From NCBI RefSeq assembly GCF_021699195.1, contig NZ_SSXE01000065.1, positions 1 to 46,039 of the forward strand: a DNA stretch of 46,039 nucleotides, given 5' to 3'. Below, piece by piece: positions 1 to 6,859 of this stretch. The notes beneath the pieces are model-generated. The model searched no databases. It had not been told where the DNA came from and saw nothing but the letters and a program-made list of their open reading frames with translations. Position numbers and translations under genes: made by a program. This DNA comes from Nonomuraea sp. MG754425 (lineage in GTDB: Bacteria > Actinomycetota > Actinomycetes > Streptosporangiales > Streptosporangiaceae). Position 1 is the stretch's first letter. Every line of letters begins with the position of its first letter.

Positions 1-537
1 CTCCCCGAACACCGTCACCCGCCCCGGATCGCCCCCGAACGCGGCCACGTTGTCGCGCACCCATTCGAGCGCGGCCACCTGGTCGAGCAGCCCCCGGTTG
101 GCCGGGGCCCCCTCGACGTGGGCGAACCCCTCCATGCCGACCCGGTAGTTGAGGGTGACGACGACCGCGTTCCCCTCGCGGGCCAGCAGCGCGCCGTCGT
201 ACACGGACGCGCCGGACTCGCCGGAGCGGTACGCGCCCCCGTAGATCCACACCATCACCGGCAGGCGGGCCGCCGGGCCGGGCGACGGCGACCAGACGTT
301 GACCGTCAGCCAGCTCTCCCCGCCCGCGGCCGGCCCCGGGGGGCCGCCTCGCTGGGGCGGTGGCGGCCCGAACTCCGCGCAGTCGCGCACGCCGTCCCAC
401 GCCTCGACGGGCGCCGGGGCGGCGAACCGTTCGGGCCGGGCGAACGGGATGCCGCGGAAGACGTGGACGCCGCCCTCGACGCGGCCCCGTACACCGCCCG
501 CCGCGATCCGCACCTCGGGTTCCTTGGTCGCGCCCAT
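1..537 (-). CDS. Type-B carboxylesterase/lipase, 3' end cut by window edge
   Basis: Serine esterase of the carboxylesterase B family (alpha/beta hydrolase), expected to hydrolyse carboxylic esters in the cytoplasm. The 179 visible codons begin at an ATG ending at 537. Family landmarks in order: FRGIPFARPERF near residues 27-38, a WLTVNVWSP block near 76-84, the oxyanion-hole stretch VMVWIYGGAY with its two glycines at 100-101, VVTLNYRVG at 126-134, and RDNVAAFGGDPGRVTVFGE at the window edge. The next residues in the family would be the nucleophile elbow (GESAG), so serine, acid and histidine all lie outside the window and activity cannot be judged. It is divergent from the MFS transporter; nothing shows that they are co-regulated. 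Family call is secure; substrate is unknown. Confidence 0.9.
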   Translation of the reverse strand, partial: MGATKEPEVRIAAGGVRGRVEGGVHVFRGIPFARPERFAAPAPVEAWDGVRDCAEFGPPPPQRGGPPGPAAGGESWLTVNVWSPSPGPAARLPVMVWIYGGAYRSGESGASVYDGALLAREGNAVVVTLNYRVGMEGFAHVEGAPANRGLLDQVAALEWVRDNVAAFGGDPGRVTVFGE

Positions 538-606
538 GCTCAGCCCGCCTCTCGCCGGTACAACGGGGACAGCGGGAACATCCCCCCGAGCGTGCGCCGC
601 CATTCG

Positions 607-636
607 TCGACAAGATCAGACCGCTCGCCGTAAAGA
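607..636 (+). promoter_or_regulatory. Candidate promoter of the MFS transporter
   Basis: TCGACA at 607-612 and TAAAGA at 631-636 with an 18-bp spacer would start a transcript near 643, in the gap between the divergent esterase and MFS genes. By-eye match to the primary sigma consensus only. Confidence 0.35.
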
Positions 637-657
637 CTTCCCGCATGCCAGATACTG

Positions 658-668
658 CATACCGTATG
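658..668. promoter_or_regulatory. Short palindrome CATACCGTATG, possible operator
   Basis: An 11-bp palindrome (CATAC, centre C, GTATG) lies just downstream of the candidate promoter and before either possible MFS start. A/T-rich dyads of this kind are often bound by GntR-type repressors, but no such gene is adjacent. Its short length makes chance occurrence quite possible. Confidence 0.3.
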
Positions 669-742
669 TGGTAGCGCTGTGTGTCGTGGCAGACAGTACG
701 AGGTTCGCGAGTCCCACAGGCTTCCTCAGCCGGTCCCGTACC

Positions 743-2068
743 GTGGCGGCGCCCAACTGGAGCCGTTGGCTCGTGCCGCCCGCGGCGCTCTCCGTGCACC
801 TGGCCATCGGACAGGCGTACGCGTGGAGCGTCTTCAAACCCCCGCTCGAGTCCGCGCTCGGCCTGTCCGGCACGCAGAGCGCGCTGCCGTTCCAGCTCGG
901 CATCGTCATGCTGGGCCTGTCGGCGGCCTTCGGCGGCACGCTCGTCGAGCGCAACGGGCCCCGGTGGGCCATGTTCGTGTCGATGACCTGTTTCTCCTCC
1001 GGCTTCCTGCTCTCCGCGCTGGGCGTGCTCACCCGGCAGTACTGGCTGGTCGTGCTCGGCTACGGCTTCGTCGGCGGAATCGGCCTCGGCATCGGGTACA
1101 TCTCGCCCGTCTCCACCCTGATCAAGTGGTTCCCCGACCGGCCCGGCATGGCCACCGGCATCGCGATCATGGGCTTCGGCGGGGGAGCGCTGATCGCCTC
1201 GCCGTGGTCGGCGCAGATGCTGGGCTCCTTCGGCGCGGACCCGACGGGGATCGCCACGACGTTCCTGGTGCACGGCGTCGTCTACGCGGTGTTCATGTCG
1301 ATGGGCGTGCTGCTCGTCCGGGTGCCCCCGGACGGCTGGACACCGAAGGGCTGGAGCCCGCCCGCGGCCCAGGCGCGCCCGCTCATCACCACCGCCGACG
1401 TCTCGGCCCGCAACGCCCTGCGCACGCCGCAGTTCTACTGCCTGTGGGTGGTGCTGTGCTGCAACGTCACCGCCGGGATCGGCATCCTGGAGAAGGCCGC
1501 CCCGATGATCACGGACTTCTTCGCCGGCACCACGGCCGCGGTCGTGGCGGGGGCGGCGGCCGGGTTCGTCGCGCTGCTGTCGCTGGCCAACATGGCGGGC
1601 CGGTTCGTCTGGTCGTCCACCTCCGACCTGATCGGGCGCAAGAACATGTACCGCGTCTACCTGGGCGTCGGCGCGCTGCTCTACCTCGTCATCGCCCTGG
1701 CGGGCGACTCCTCCAAGCCGCTGTTCATCGTGTGCGCGCTGGGCATCCTGTCCTTCTACGGCGGCGGCTTCGCGACCGTGCCCGCCTACCTGAAGGACCT
1801 CTTCGGCACCTACCAGGTCGGCGCGATCCACGGCCGCCTGCTCACGGCCTGGTCCACGGCGGGCGTGCTCGGCCCGCTGATCGTCAACGCCATCGCCGAC
1901 ACGCAGAAGGCCGCCGGGCGCTCCGGCTCCGACCTCTACACGACCTCGCTGTTCATCATGATCGGGCTGCTCGCCGTGGGCTTCCTCGCCAACGAGCTGA
2001 TCCGGCCCGTCCACGACAAGCACCACGAACGGCCCGCGCCGATGGTGGAGAAGGGACAGGTCGCATGA
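743..2068 (+). CDS. OFA-family (oxalate/formate antiporter-like) MFS transporter
   Basis: Twelve-helix major facilitator protein (441 aa from the chosen start) of the OFA type, exchanging or importing small carboxylates across the membrane; the actual substrate is unknown. It shows the family N-terminal stretch WLVPPAALSVHLAIGQAYAW leading into helix 1, the glycine-rich helix with GGIGLGIGYISPVSTLIKWF, the cytoplasmic loop DRPGMATGIAIMGFGGGAL and the second-half motif GRFVWSSTSDLIGRKN. The frame stays open far upstream, so the start is uncertain: GTG 743 gives the family-like N-terminus, GTG 686 would add 19 unusual residues, and neither has a clear ribosome site. The stop overlaps the start of the next gene in ATGA, so the two are translationally coupled. 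Confidence 0.9.
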   Translation: MAAPNWSRWLVPPAALSVHLAIGQAYAWSVFKPPLESALGLSGTQSALPFQLGIVMLGLSAAFGGTLVERNGPRWAMFVSMTCFSSGFLLSALGVLTRQYWLVVLGYGFVGGIGLGIGYISPVSTLIKWFPDRPGMATGIAIMGFGGGALIASPWSAQMLGSFGADPTGIATTFLVHGVVYAVFMSMGVLLVRVPPDGWTPKGWSPPAAQARPLITTADVSARNALRTPQFYCLWVVLCCNVTAGIGILEKAAPMITDFFAGTTAAVVAGAAAGFVALLSLANMAGRFVWSSTSDLIGRKNMYRVYLGVGALLYLVIALAGDSSKPLFIVCALGILSFYGGGFATVPAYLKDLFGTYQVGAIHGRLLTAWSTAGVLGPLIVNAIADTQKAAGRSGSDLYTTSLFIMIGLLAVGFLANELIRPVHDKHHERPAPMVEKGQVA

Positions 2069-2184
2069 CCTCCGGCCGACGCCGCACCGGGCTGATGACG
2101 CTGGCCTGGATCTGGGTGGGCGCGCCCTTCACGTACGGGGTGTACGAGCTGTTCCTCAAGCTCTCCCAGCTCTTCTCCGGCTGA
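2065..2184 (+). CDS. Small membrane partner peptide of the MFS transporter
   Basis: A 39-codon gene whose ATG overlaps the stop of the transporter (ATGA). After a basic start (MTSGRRRTG) comes one hydrophobic segment, residues 10-35, with WIWVGAPFTYGVYELFLKL, so it should be a single-pass inner-membrane peptide. Similar peptides are found directly behind OFA-type MFS genes and are annotated as an MFS transporter small subunit; that name rests on gene context and I know of no defined role for it. Coupled translation suggests a roughly stoichiometric accessory or stabilising subunit, which is inference. Confidence 0.75.
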   Translation: MTSGRRRTGLMTLAWIWVGAPFTYGVYELFLKLSQLFSG

Positions 2185-2205
2185 GGCCGGAACCGGGCTC
2201 AGCCG
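2178..2205. terminator. Bidirectional hairpin between convergent genes
   Basis: CGGCTGAG at 2178-2185 pairs perfectly with CTCAGCCG at 2198-2205 and the loop has further GC pairs. It contains the stop codons of both converging genes (small peptide, plus; hydrolase, minus), fitting a shared rho-independent terminator without a T tail. Confidence 0.5.
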
Positions 2206-3113
2206 ATCCGCCGCCCGACCTCCCGCACCACCGCCGAGATCCCGGCCGCGCTGCCCGGCAGCACGTTCACCATCGTGAAGAACACGTGCATCTGGCCCGC
2301 GAACCGCTCCAGCTCCACCGGCACCCCCGCCGCCCGCAGCCGCTCCGCGTACTCCTCGCCCTCGTCCCGCAGCACGTCGTGCTCGGCCGTCAGGACGAGC
2401 GCGGGCGGCAGGCCGGACAGGTCGGCGGCGCGCAGGGGAGAGGCGTCGGGGTTGGCGCGCTGGGCCGGGTCGGGCGCGTAGTGGTCCCAGAACCAGAGCA
2501 TGGAGTCCCGGGTGAGCACGAGCTGATTGCCCGGGGCGAGGTAGGAGTCGCGGTCGAAGTCGCAGTCGGTGACCGGGTACACGAGCACCTGCAGCGCGAT
2601 GGCCGGGCCGCCGTCGTCCCTGGCGCGCTGGGCCACGACGGCGGACAGGTTGCCGCCCGCGCTGTCGCCCGCCACGACGATCGGCAGGCCGGGCAGGTGG
2701 GCGGCGGCCCAGAGCAGCGCCGCGTAGGCGTCGCGGGCGGCGACCGGGTAGCGGTGCTCCGGGGCGAGCCGGTAGGCGGGCAGGACGACCGCGCAGCCCG
2801 TACGGGCGGCCAGTTCCCTGCCCAGGGTGTCGAACTCGTCGAGGGCGCCGAGCACCCATCCGCCCCCGTGGTAGTAGACGATGACGCCGCGCGGCGTCCC
2901 GTCCGGGACCAGAAGGCGGCCGGGGAACGAGGCGCCGTCCTCGGCGGGGATGACGACCTCCGCTACCCGGGCGAGGTCCGGGCCCTTGCCCGACAGCTCG
3001 CCCAGGGCGGCCCCGAGGCCGCGGGCCTCCGTCACCGTCATCTCGTGCAGGGGCCGGCCGCCCGACTGGGCGAGCTGGTCGAGCAACGCGGTCGTCGCCT
3101 GGTCGGGGGCCAT
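2199..3113 (-). CDS. Alpha/beta hydrolase of the HSL (hormone-sensitive lipase) type
   Basis: Cytoplasmic esterase/deacetylase-like hydrolase, 304 aa. It carries the HSL oxyanion motif HGGGW in VYYHGGGWVLGAL, the nucleophile elbow GDSAGGN in the middle of the protein, a probable acid aspartate in LTAEHDVLRDEGEEYAERL, and a catalytic histidine in FAGQMHVFF near the C-terminus. ATG 3113 is chosen because AACAGG lies 8 nt upstream; a GTG at 3122 would add MTS. It has its own promoter-like sequence and is convergent with the MFS pair. Substrate unknown; short-chain or acetyl esters are typical of the family. Confidence 0.92.
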   Translation of the reverse strand: MAPDQATTALLDQLAQSGGRPLHEMTVTEARGLGAALGELSGKGPDLARVAEVVIPAEDGASFPGRLLVPDGTPRGVIVYYHGGGWVLGALDEFDTLGRELAARTGCAVVLPAYRLAPEHRYPVAARDAYAALLWAAAHLPGLPIVVAGDSAGGNLSAVVAQRARDDGGPAIALQVLVYPVTDCDFDRDSYLAPGNQLVLTRDSMLWFWDHYAPDPAQRANPDASPLRAADLSGLPPALVLTAEHDVLRDEGEEYAERLRAAGVPVELERFAGQMHVFFTMVNVLPGSAAGISAVVREVGRRIG

Positions 3114-3154
3114 GGACGTCACCTGTTCCGAACGGGACGATGTCGGTCATTCCG

Positions 3155-3183
3155 AACGTAGGATCCGCCGCCGGGGTTGTCGA
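3155..3183 (-). promoter_or_regulatory. Promoter of the HSL-type hydrolase, with repeated TTCCGAACG
   Basis: On the minus strand, TCGACA (3178-3183) and TACGTT (3155-3160) are 17 bp apart, giving a start near 3148 and a 35-nt leader. The 9-mer TTCCGAACG (plus strand) occurs at 3150-3158, touching the -10, and again at 3126-3134, 24 bp apart in direct orientation. This could be a regulator binding pair. Confidence 0.5.
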
Positions 3184-3189
3184 GGGCCG

Positions 3190-3639
3190 TCACGCCCCTT
3201 CCGCCGACCCGGGCCGGACGATCATCAGCACGACGACGACCGTCCACAACACGTTGTAGACGCCGGCGAGCATGGACAGCGGCCGCAGGCGGTCGCGCTC
3301 GCCCGGGGCGGCGAGGGCGGCGCGCTGGCGCGGGTAGATCTGCACGGCCAGCAGGAACCCGGCCGCCGCGGTGAGGACCATGGCGAGGGTGATCCAGATC
3401 TCGCCGACGCGCCCCTGCACGAGGGCCAGGACGATGCCGGCCACGGGCACGACGAGCGCGGCGACGCTGTAGCCGCGGGTGACGCGGTGCAGCGCGGTGG
3501 CCACGGCCCGGTCGCGCTCCCCGGCCCCCTCCTGGCCGAGGACCGGCACGTACCGCGGGAACAGGCTGGTCGCGATGGCCGAGCCACCCACGAACACGAT
3601 GCCGGCCACCACGTGGATGGACAGCAGCACAGGCTCCAC
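3190..3639 (-). CDS. DUF2269-type integral membrane protein
   Basis: A 149-aa membrane protein with four predicted helices: LLSIHVVAGIVFVGGSAIA near the N-terminus, SVAALVVPVAGIVLALV, WITLAMVLTAAAGFLLAV and LAGVYNVLWTVVVVLMIV. The length, the histidine in helix 1 and the overall layout match the DUF2269 family of predicted membrane proteins, whose function is not established. GTG 3639 is preferred because GGAGGGAG sits 6-7 nt upstream; a TTG at 3657 would extend it across that ribosome site. It is divergent from the DJ-1/PfpI gene and has twin palindromes in its promoter region, so it is probably tightly regulated. Confidence 0.8.
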   Translation of the reverse strand: MEPVLLSIHVVAGIVFVGGSAIATSLFPRYVPVLGQEGAGERDRAVATALHRVTRGYSVAALVVPVAGIVLALVQGRVGEIWITLAMVLTAAAGFLLAVQIYPRQRAALAAPGERDRLRPLSMLAGVYNVLWTVVVVLMIVRPGSAEGA

Positions 3640-3659
3640 GAGTTCTCCCTCCACCAAAA

Positions 3660-3708
3660 CCTTCAGGAAGCCTGAAGCCTAACACGCGACCTTCAGGGTG
3701 CCTGAAGG
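3660..3708. promoter_or_regulatory. Twin 19-bp palindromic operator
   Basis: CCTTCAGG-N3-CCTGAAGC at 3660-3678 and CCTTCAGG-N3-CCTGAAGG at 3690-3708 have centres exactly 30 bp apart, close to three helix turns, so both face one side of the DNA. They sit 21 bp upstream of the DUF2269 start, flanking a weak -10-like TAGGCT on the minus strand. The layout suits cooperative binding by a dimeric repressor. The MarR gene at 4442-4885 is the nearest candidate, by proximity only. Confidence 0.6.
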
Positions 3709-3842
3709 AGGGCGCGGCGCGATATGGGGGACGCCGGTCGTTGACCCCACGAGAGATCCGCCAGCAGGCTGAGAGGGTGATCCCGCGCCGCGCCGTCCGG
3801 CCGTCGCGGGCGATTTCGCGCCATCGCCGAAGGAGGCGACCC

Positions 3843-4445
3843 GTGACCACGTACGGACTGCTCATCTTCGAGGATGCCGAGGAGCTCGACTTCGCCGGTC
3901 CCTGGGAGGTCTTCACCCTGTCGGCGGCGCTGCGTGGCGGCGGTGACGCGGCGTTGCTGATCTCCGAGCATCCCGGCCCCGTGCGCTGCGCCAAGGGCAT
4001 GCGTGTGCTGCCCGACCACGGGCTCGACGACCACCCGCCGCTGGACGTGCTGCTCGTCCCGGGTGGCCGGGGCGCCAGGCGGGTGCAGATGCACAACCCC
4101 GTCGTCACCGGCTGGGTCGCCGGGACCGCCGCGCGGGCGGACTGGGTGGCGAGCGTGTGCACCGGCGCGTTCGTGCTGCACGCCGCCGGACCGGCGCGGG
4201 GCCGGCGGGTGGCCACGCACCGCGACCACGAGGACGAGTTGGCGAAACTCGGTGACGTGACCGTCGTGCGGGACGCCCGCTACGTCGTGGACGGCAACCT
4301 GCTCACCAGCCAGGGGGTCTCGGCCGGGATCGACGCCGCGCTGTGGCTCGTCGGCCGTCTGCACGGCCGCGACCACGCCAGGGCCGTGCGCCGGCAGATG
4401 CAGTACGAGCCCGCGCCGCCGTACCTCGCCGACGAGCCCGGTTAG
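3843..4445 (+). CDS. DJ-1/PfpI (GATase1-like) protein, isonitrile-hydratase-like
   Basis: A 200-aa single-domain protein of the DJ-1/PfpI superfamily. It opens with the family pattern YGLLIFEDAEELDFAGPWEVF; Asp16 in it corresponds by motif to the aspartate used in isonitrile hydratases. The nucleophile elbow is SVCTGAF with Cys106. Later GRRVATHRDHEDEL and the NLLTSQGVSAGIDAALWLV helix match the same group. There is no AraC DNA-binding tail, so it is an enzyme or stress protein rather than a FtrA/GATase-AraC regulator. GTG 3843 follows AAGGAGG by 8 nt. Its stop overlaps the stop of the convergent MarR gene by 4 bases. The reaction is inferred from motifs only. Confidence 0.88.
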   Translation: MTTYGLLIFEDAEELDFAGPWEVFTLSAALRGGGDAALLISEHPGPVRCAKGMRVLPDHGLDDHPPLDVLLVPGGRGARRVQMHNPVVTGWVAGTAARADWVASVCTGAFVLHAAGPARGRRVATHRDHEDELAKLGDVTVVRDARYVVDGNLLTSQGVSAGIDAALWLVGRLHGRDHARAVRRQMQYEPAPPYLADEPG

Positions 4446-4885
4446 CCGCCCTCCCCGGCGAAGGCGGCGCGGACGGCGTCGCCCACCTGCCGCCTGATCG
4501 GATCGGCCGCCGCCCCGAACAGCCGCTCGTCCACCTCCGCCACCGCCGCCCGCGCCGCCTCCAGCAGGCGCGCCCCGCCGGGGGTGACCTCGATGGCGGA
4601 CGCCGAGCCCGCGCGGGCGGTGTGGTCGCGCACCAGCCCGGCCCCGGCCAGCGCCTTCACCGCCGCGTGCACGCTCTGCACGGTGATGCCGGACATGCGC
4701 GCCAGGTCGCTGAACGAGATCCCGGGCACGGCCGCGATGTGACCGAGCAGCCCGAGCCGGCTCACGGTCAGGTCGAGCGGCGCGAGCGCGGCGCCGAGCT
4801 CGGTCTCGACCTGGCGTGCCAGCGTGAGCACCACGATGGAGGTGCTGGTCGTCGGGGCGGCCGGGCGGCCGTCGTCGAGGCTCAC
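4442..4885 (-). CDS. MarR-family transcriptional regulator
   Basis: A 147-aa winged-helix repressor-like protein. The N-terminal helix (VVLTLARQVETELGAAL) should form the dimer, the helix-turn-helix is ISFSDLARMSGITVQSVHAAVKALAGAGLV, and the wing follows with DHTARAGSASAIEVTPGGARLL. GTG 4885 has GGGAGA upstream. It converges on the DJ-1/PfpI gene with a 4-base stop overlap and is divergent from the methyltransferase. Targets could be the twin palindrome at 3660-3708 or its own promoter; this is proximity, not evidence. MarR proteins usually sense small phenolics or oxidants. Confidence 0.9.
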   Translation of the reverse strand: MSLDDGRPAAPTTSTSIVVLTLARQVETELGAALAPLDLTVSRLGLLGHIAAVPGISFSDLARMSGITVQSVHAAVKALAGAGLVRDHTARAGSASAIEVTPGGARLLEAARAAVAEVDERLFGAAADPIRRQVGDAVRAAFAGEGG

Positions 4886-4949
4886 GCCTCAAGTCTCCCA
4901 CCCGGGGCAGGCTCCGGGACGAGCGGTGACGGCCGGGCGAAACGGGAAC

Positions 4950-4978
4950 TTCACGCGTACCAGACTGATCGCTAGGCT
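4950..4978 (+). promoter_or_regulatory. Promoter of the DUF574 methyltransferase
   Basis: TTCACG at 4950-4955, 17-bp spacer, TAGGCT at 4973-4978; predicted start near 4985, about 23 nt before the GTG, with GGGAGA as ribosome site in that leader. Confidence 0.5.
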
Positions 4979-5007
4979 GACGGCACCTCAGTCCAGGGAG
5001 ACGACGC

Positions 5008-5826
5008 GTGAGTGCTGTTGAGCCCGGCGTGGCCGGTGTTGACCCCACGGTGCCCAGCGTGGCCCGCATGTACGACTACTACCTGGGCGGGAAGGACAAC
5101 TTCCCGGCGGACCGCGCCGCCGCGGAGAAGATCATCGCCATCGTCCCAGAGGTGCGCGAGACGGCCCGCGACAACCGGGCCTTCATCGGCAAGGCCGTCC
5201 GCCTCATGGCCGAGCAGGGTGTGCGGCAGTTCCTCGACATCGGGGCCGGGTTGCCCACCCAGGAGAACGTGCACCAGGTGGCGCAGCGGATCGTCCCGGA
5301 CGCGCGGGTGGTCTATGTGGACAACGATCCGATCGTCCTGTCGCACGCCCGCGCGCTGCTGGCCGACAACCCGCACACGACGGCGGTCCGGGGCGACATC
5401 ACCGAGCCCGCCGCCGTCCTGGCCGACCCCGAGGTGACCGGGCACCTCGACTTCGGGCGTCCCGTGGGGTTGCTGGCCTCGGCGGTGCTGCACTTCGTGC
5501 CGGGCGACGAGCGGACCGGCGACATCGTCAAGACGCTGCGCGCGCCGCTCGCGCGGGGCAGCCATGTGCTGATCTCCCACTTCTTCACGCCGGACGCCGA
5601 CGACCCCAAGGTCAGGGCGGGCCAGCAGGTGTACAGCAGCACCAAACCGGGTGCGCTGATCGCCCGCCCGCTGCGCCGGATCGCCGCCTTCTTCGACGGG
5701 CTGAGCCTGCTGGAGCCGGGCATCGTCCCGGTCAAGTCGTGGCGGCCGGACTCCGACCTCGACCGGCAGGCCCCGGTCGACCTGAGCGTGCCCGGCCTCG
5801 TCGGCGCGGTCGGCCGGGTGCCCTAA
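5008..5826 (+). CDS. SAM-dependent methyltransferase, DUF574 (PF04672) type
   Basis: A 272-aa class-I methyltransferase of the DUF574 family, which is expanded in mycelial actinomycetes. It begins with the family signature PSVARMYDYYLGGKDNFPAD, has the SAM-binding turn FLDIGAGLPTQENVHQVA, an acidic strand end VVYVDNDPIVLSHARALL, and the later motif GHLDFGRPVGLLASAVLHFV. GTG 5008 has GGGAGA upstream. Members are widespread, often many per genome; acceptors are unknown and no functional partner is visible here. Convergent with the ABM gene. Confidence 0.93.
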   Translation: MSAVEPGVAGVDPTVPSVARMYDYYLGGKDNFPADRAAAEKIIAIVPEVRETARDNRAFIGKAVRLMAEQGVRQFLDIGAGLPTQENVHQVAQRIVPDARVVYVDNDPIVLSHARALLADNPHTTAVRGDITEPAAVLADPEVTGHLDFGRPVGLLASAVLHFVPGDERTGDIVKTLRAPLARGSHVLISHFFTPDADDPKVRAGQQVYSSTKPGALIARPLRRIAAFFDGLSLLEPGIVPVKSWRPDSDLDRQAPVDLSVPGLVGAVGRVP

Positions 5827-5903
5827 GACGAGCGGGGTCTCTGGCGGTTGGCCTCGGCGGCGCGCTCAGGTCGGTGTGCCACGCTCCGGTCCGGACACTG
5901 TGA

Positions 5904-6278
5904 TCAGGAGTGCGGGCTCGGGGCCTGCGCTCGCCTGAACCCGTGGCTCCGCTCCACTTTCGCCACATGCAACGTGTAGCTCTGATACCACTCGACCTGC
6001 CCGCGCTTCTGTGCCGCGCGGTGCTCGGCGTTGTTGCGCCATTCCGTGAGGGCGTCCGCGTCGCGGAAGTACCCGACGGTGATGCCCAGCCCGCCAGGTG
6101 TCTGCGCGTGGTCCATCCCCAGGTACCCGGGGATGTCCTTCACCAGGTCTTCCATGCGTGCGTTGGTCTCGCTGTAGCCGCTCTGCTCCTGGGTCCGCAC
6201 CGCGGTGAAGACCGCCACGTAGTAAGGGGGCTCATATGCCGCGACGGGAGTGACAGGCGCTTCCGAGTGATCACTCAT
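5904..6278 (-). CDS. Antibiotic-biosynthesis-monooxygenase (ABM) domain protein
   Basis: A 124-aa ferredoxin-like-fold protein. The ABM core is YYVAVFTAVRTQEQSGYSE, then a helix ARMEDLVKDIPGYLGMDHA, the strand GLGITVGYFRDADALTEWRN and the closing histidine helix AEHRAAQKRGQVEWYQSY. Related small proteins act as cofactor-free oxygenases or as stress proteins (YqjZ-like); the reaction here is unknown. A minus-strand TACAGT lies 6 nt before the ATG, so the mRNA may be leaderless, but no good -35 is visible. It lies behind the STAS gene on the same strand, separated by a hairpin. Confidence 0.85.
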   Translation of the reverse strand: MSDHSEAPVTPVAAYEPPYYVAVFTAVRTQEQSGYSETNARMEDLVKDIPGYLGMDHAQTPGGLGITVGYFRDADALTEWRNNAEHRAAQKRGQVEWYQSYTLHVAKVERSHGFRRAQAPSPHS

Positions 6279-6372
6279 GGCATCACTGTAAAGGGGTCCG
6301 CGCGGGTTCGTGTCATAGGCCGCAAAGCACCGCTATGTAATCGAAATCGCCCCGAGGCGGCTTCCGCCGGCC

Positions 6373-6409
6373 GGGCCCGTGACGGAGCGGCTGGTTCCGT
6401 CACGAGCCC
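6373..6409 (-). terminator. Hairpin terminator at the end of the STAS gene
   Basis: A 14-bp stem with one mismatch: GGGC-C-CGTGACGGA (6373-6386) against TCCGTCACG-A-GCCC (6396-6409), loop of 9. It includes the STAS stop codon, so it probably ends that transcript before the ABM gene. Confidence 0.55.
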
Positions 6410-6741
6410 GCCGACGTGAGGTGGAAGCGTCTGTCGAGGCCGGTCATGCGCAGGAGCCGGGTCAGACGCGGCTGGAGCCCGGTCAGCCGGATCCGGCCGC
6501 CGGCGCCCTCGACGGTGTTCGCCGCCCAGATCAGCGTGTTCAACCCGGAGGAGTCGCAGAACTCGACCCCTTTCATGTCGACGACCACGGACGGCGGACG
6601 CAGGCAGGACATCGCCTCGTTCAGTCCGTTGCGGAACTCCTCTTTCGAGGCCAGATCCAGGTCGCCGGCAGGACGCAGCACAGCGGAGCCGTCACTCTGC
6701 GTGACGACCCAGGAGAAGCCGGTGCGGTCGGCGCTTCTCAT
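6400..6741 (-). CDS. STAS-domain anti-sigma-factor antagonist
   Basis: A 113-aa stand-alone STAS protein of the SpoIIAA/RsbV group, which binds and releases an anti-sigma kinase when unphosphorylated. Motifs: AVLRPAGDLDLASKEEF (core strand and first helix), SVVVDMKGVEFCDSSGLNTL with the regulatory DSSG box at residues 63-66 containing the phospho-acceptor serine, and a C-terminal GLQPRLTRLLRMTGLDRRF. The ATG is preceded by GGAGG. No anti-sigma kinase or sigma gene is adjacent, so its partner is encoded elsewhere. It diverges from a MarR gene whose operator-like site lies in the shared gap. Confidence 0.93.
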   Translation of the reverse strand: MRSADRTGFSWVVTQSDGSAVLRPAGDLDLASKEEFRNGLNEAMSCLRPPSVVVDMKGVEFCDSSGLNTLIWAANTVEGAGGRIRLTGLQPRLTRLLRMTGLDRRFHLTSAGS

Positions 6742-6780
6742 TACATCCCTCCGCTTTGCAACGGTTCGCGCCCTTCATCT

Positions 6781-6813
6781 TTGCACAGTGCAACGAAACC
6801 GGAAAGTTATACT
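6781..6813 (+). promoter_or_regulatory. MarR-type operator and -10 box of the MarR gene
   Basis: TTGCA-CAG-TGCAA (6781-6793) is a perfect 13-bp dyad, followed by a strong -10, TATACT, at 6808-6813. A further half-site TTTGCAACG lies near 6754. The dyad sits where the -35 should be, in the gap between divergent STAS and MarR genes, as expected for autoregulation. Confidence 0.55.
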
Positions 6814-6859
6814 CGGGGACCCGCAGGTGGCTTCCGCGGGCACGTGTACAACAGTGCCC

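Noticed and set aside
299..742. Upstream extension of the MFS gene to an ATG at 299
   Set aside because: The added residues do not look like a transporter N-terminus and lie over the antisense esterase start.
3741..3842. Upstream start of the DJ-1/PfpI gene at 3741
   Set aside because: The GTG at 3843 has a strong ribosome site and the family N-terminus; the extra residues are basic and atypical.
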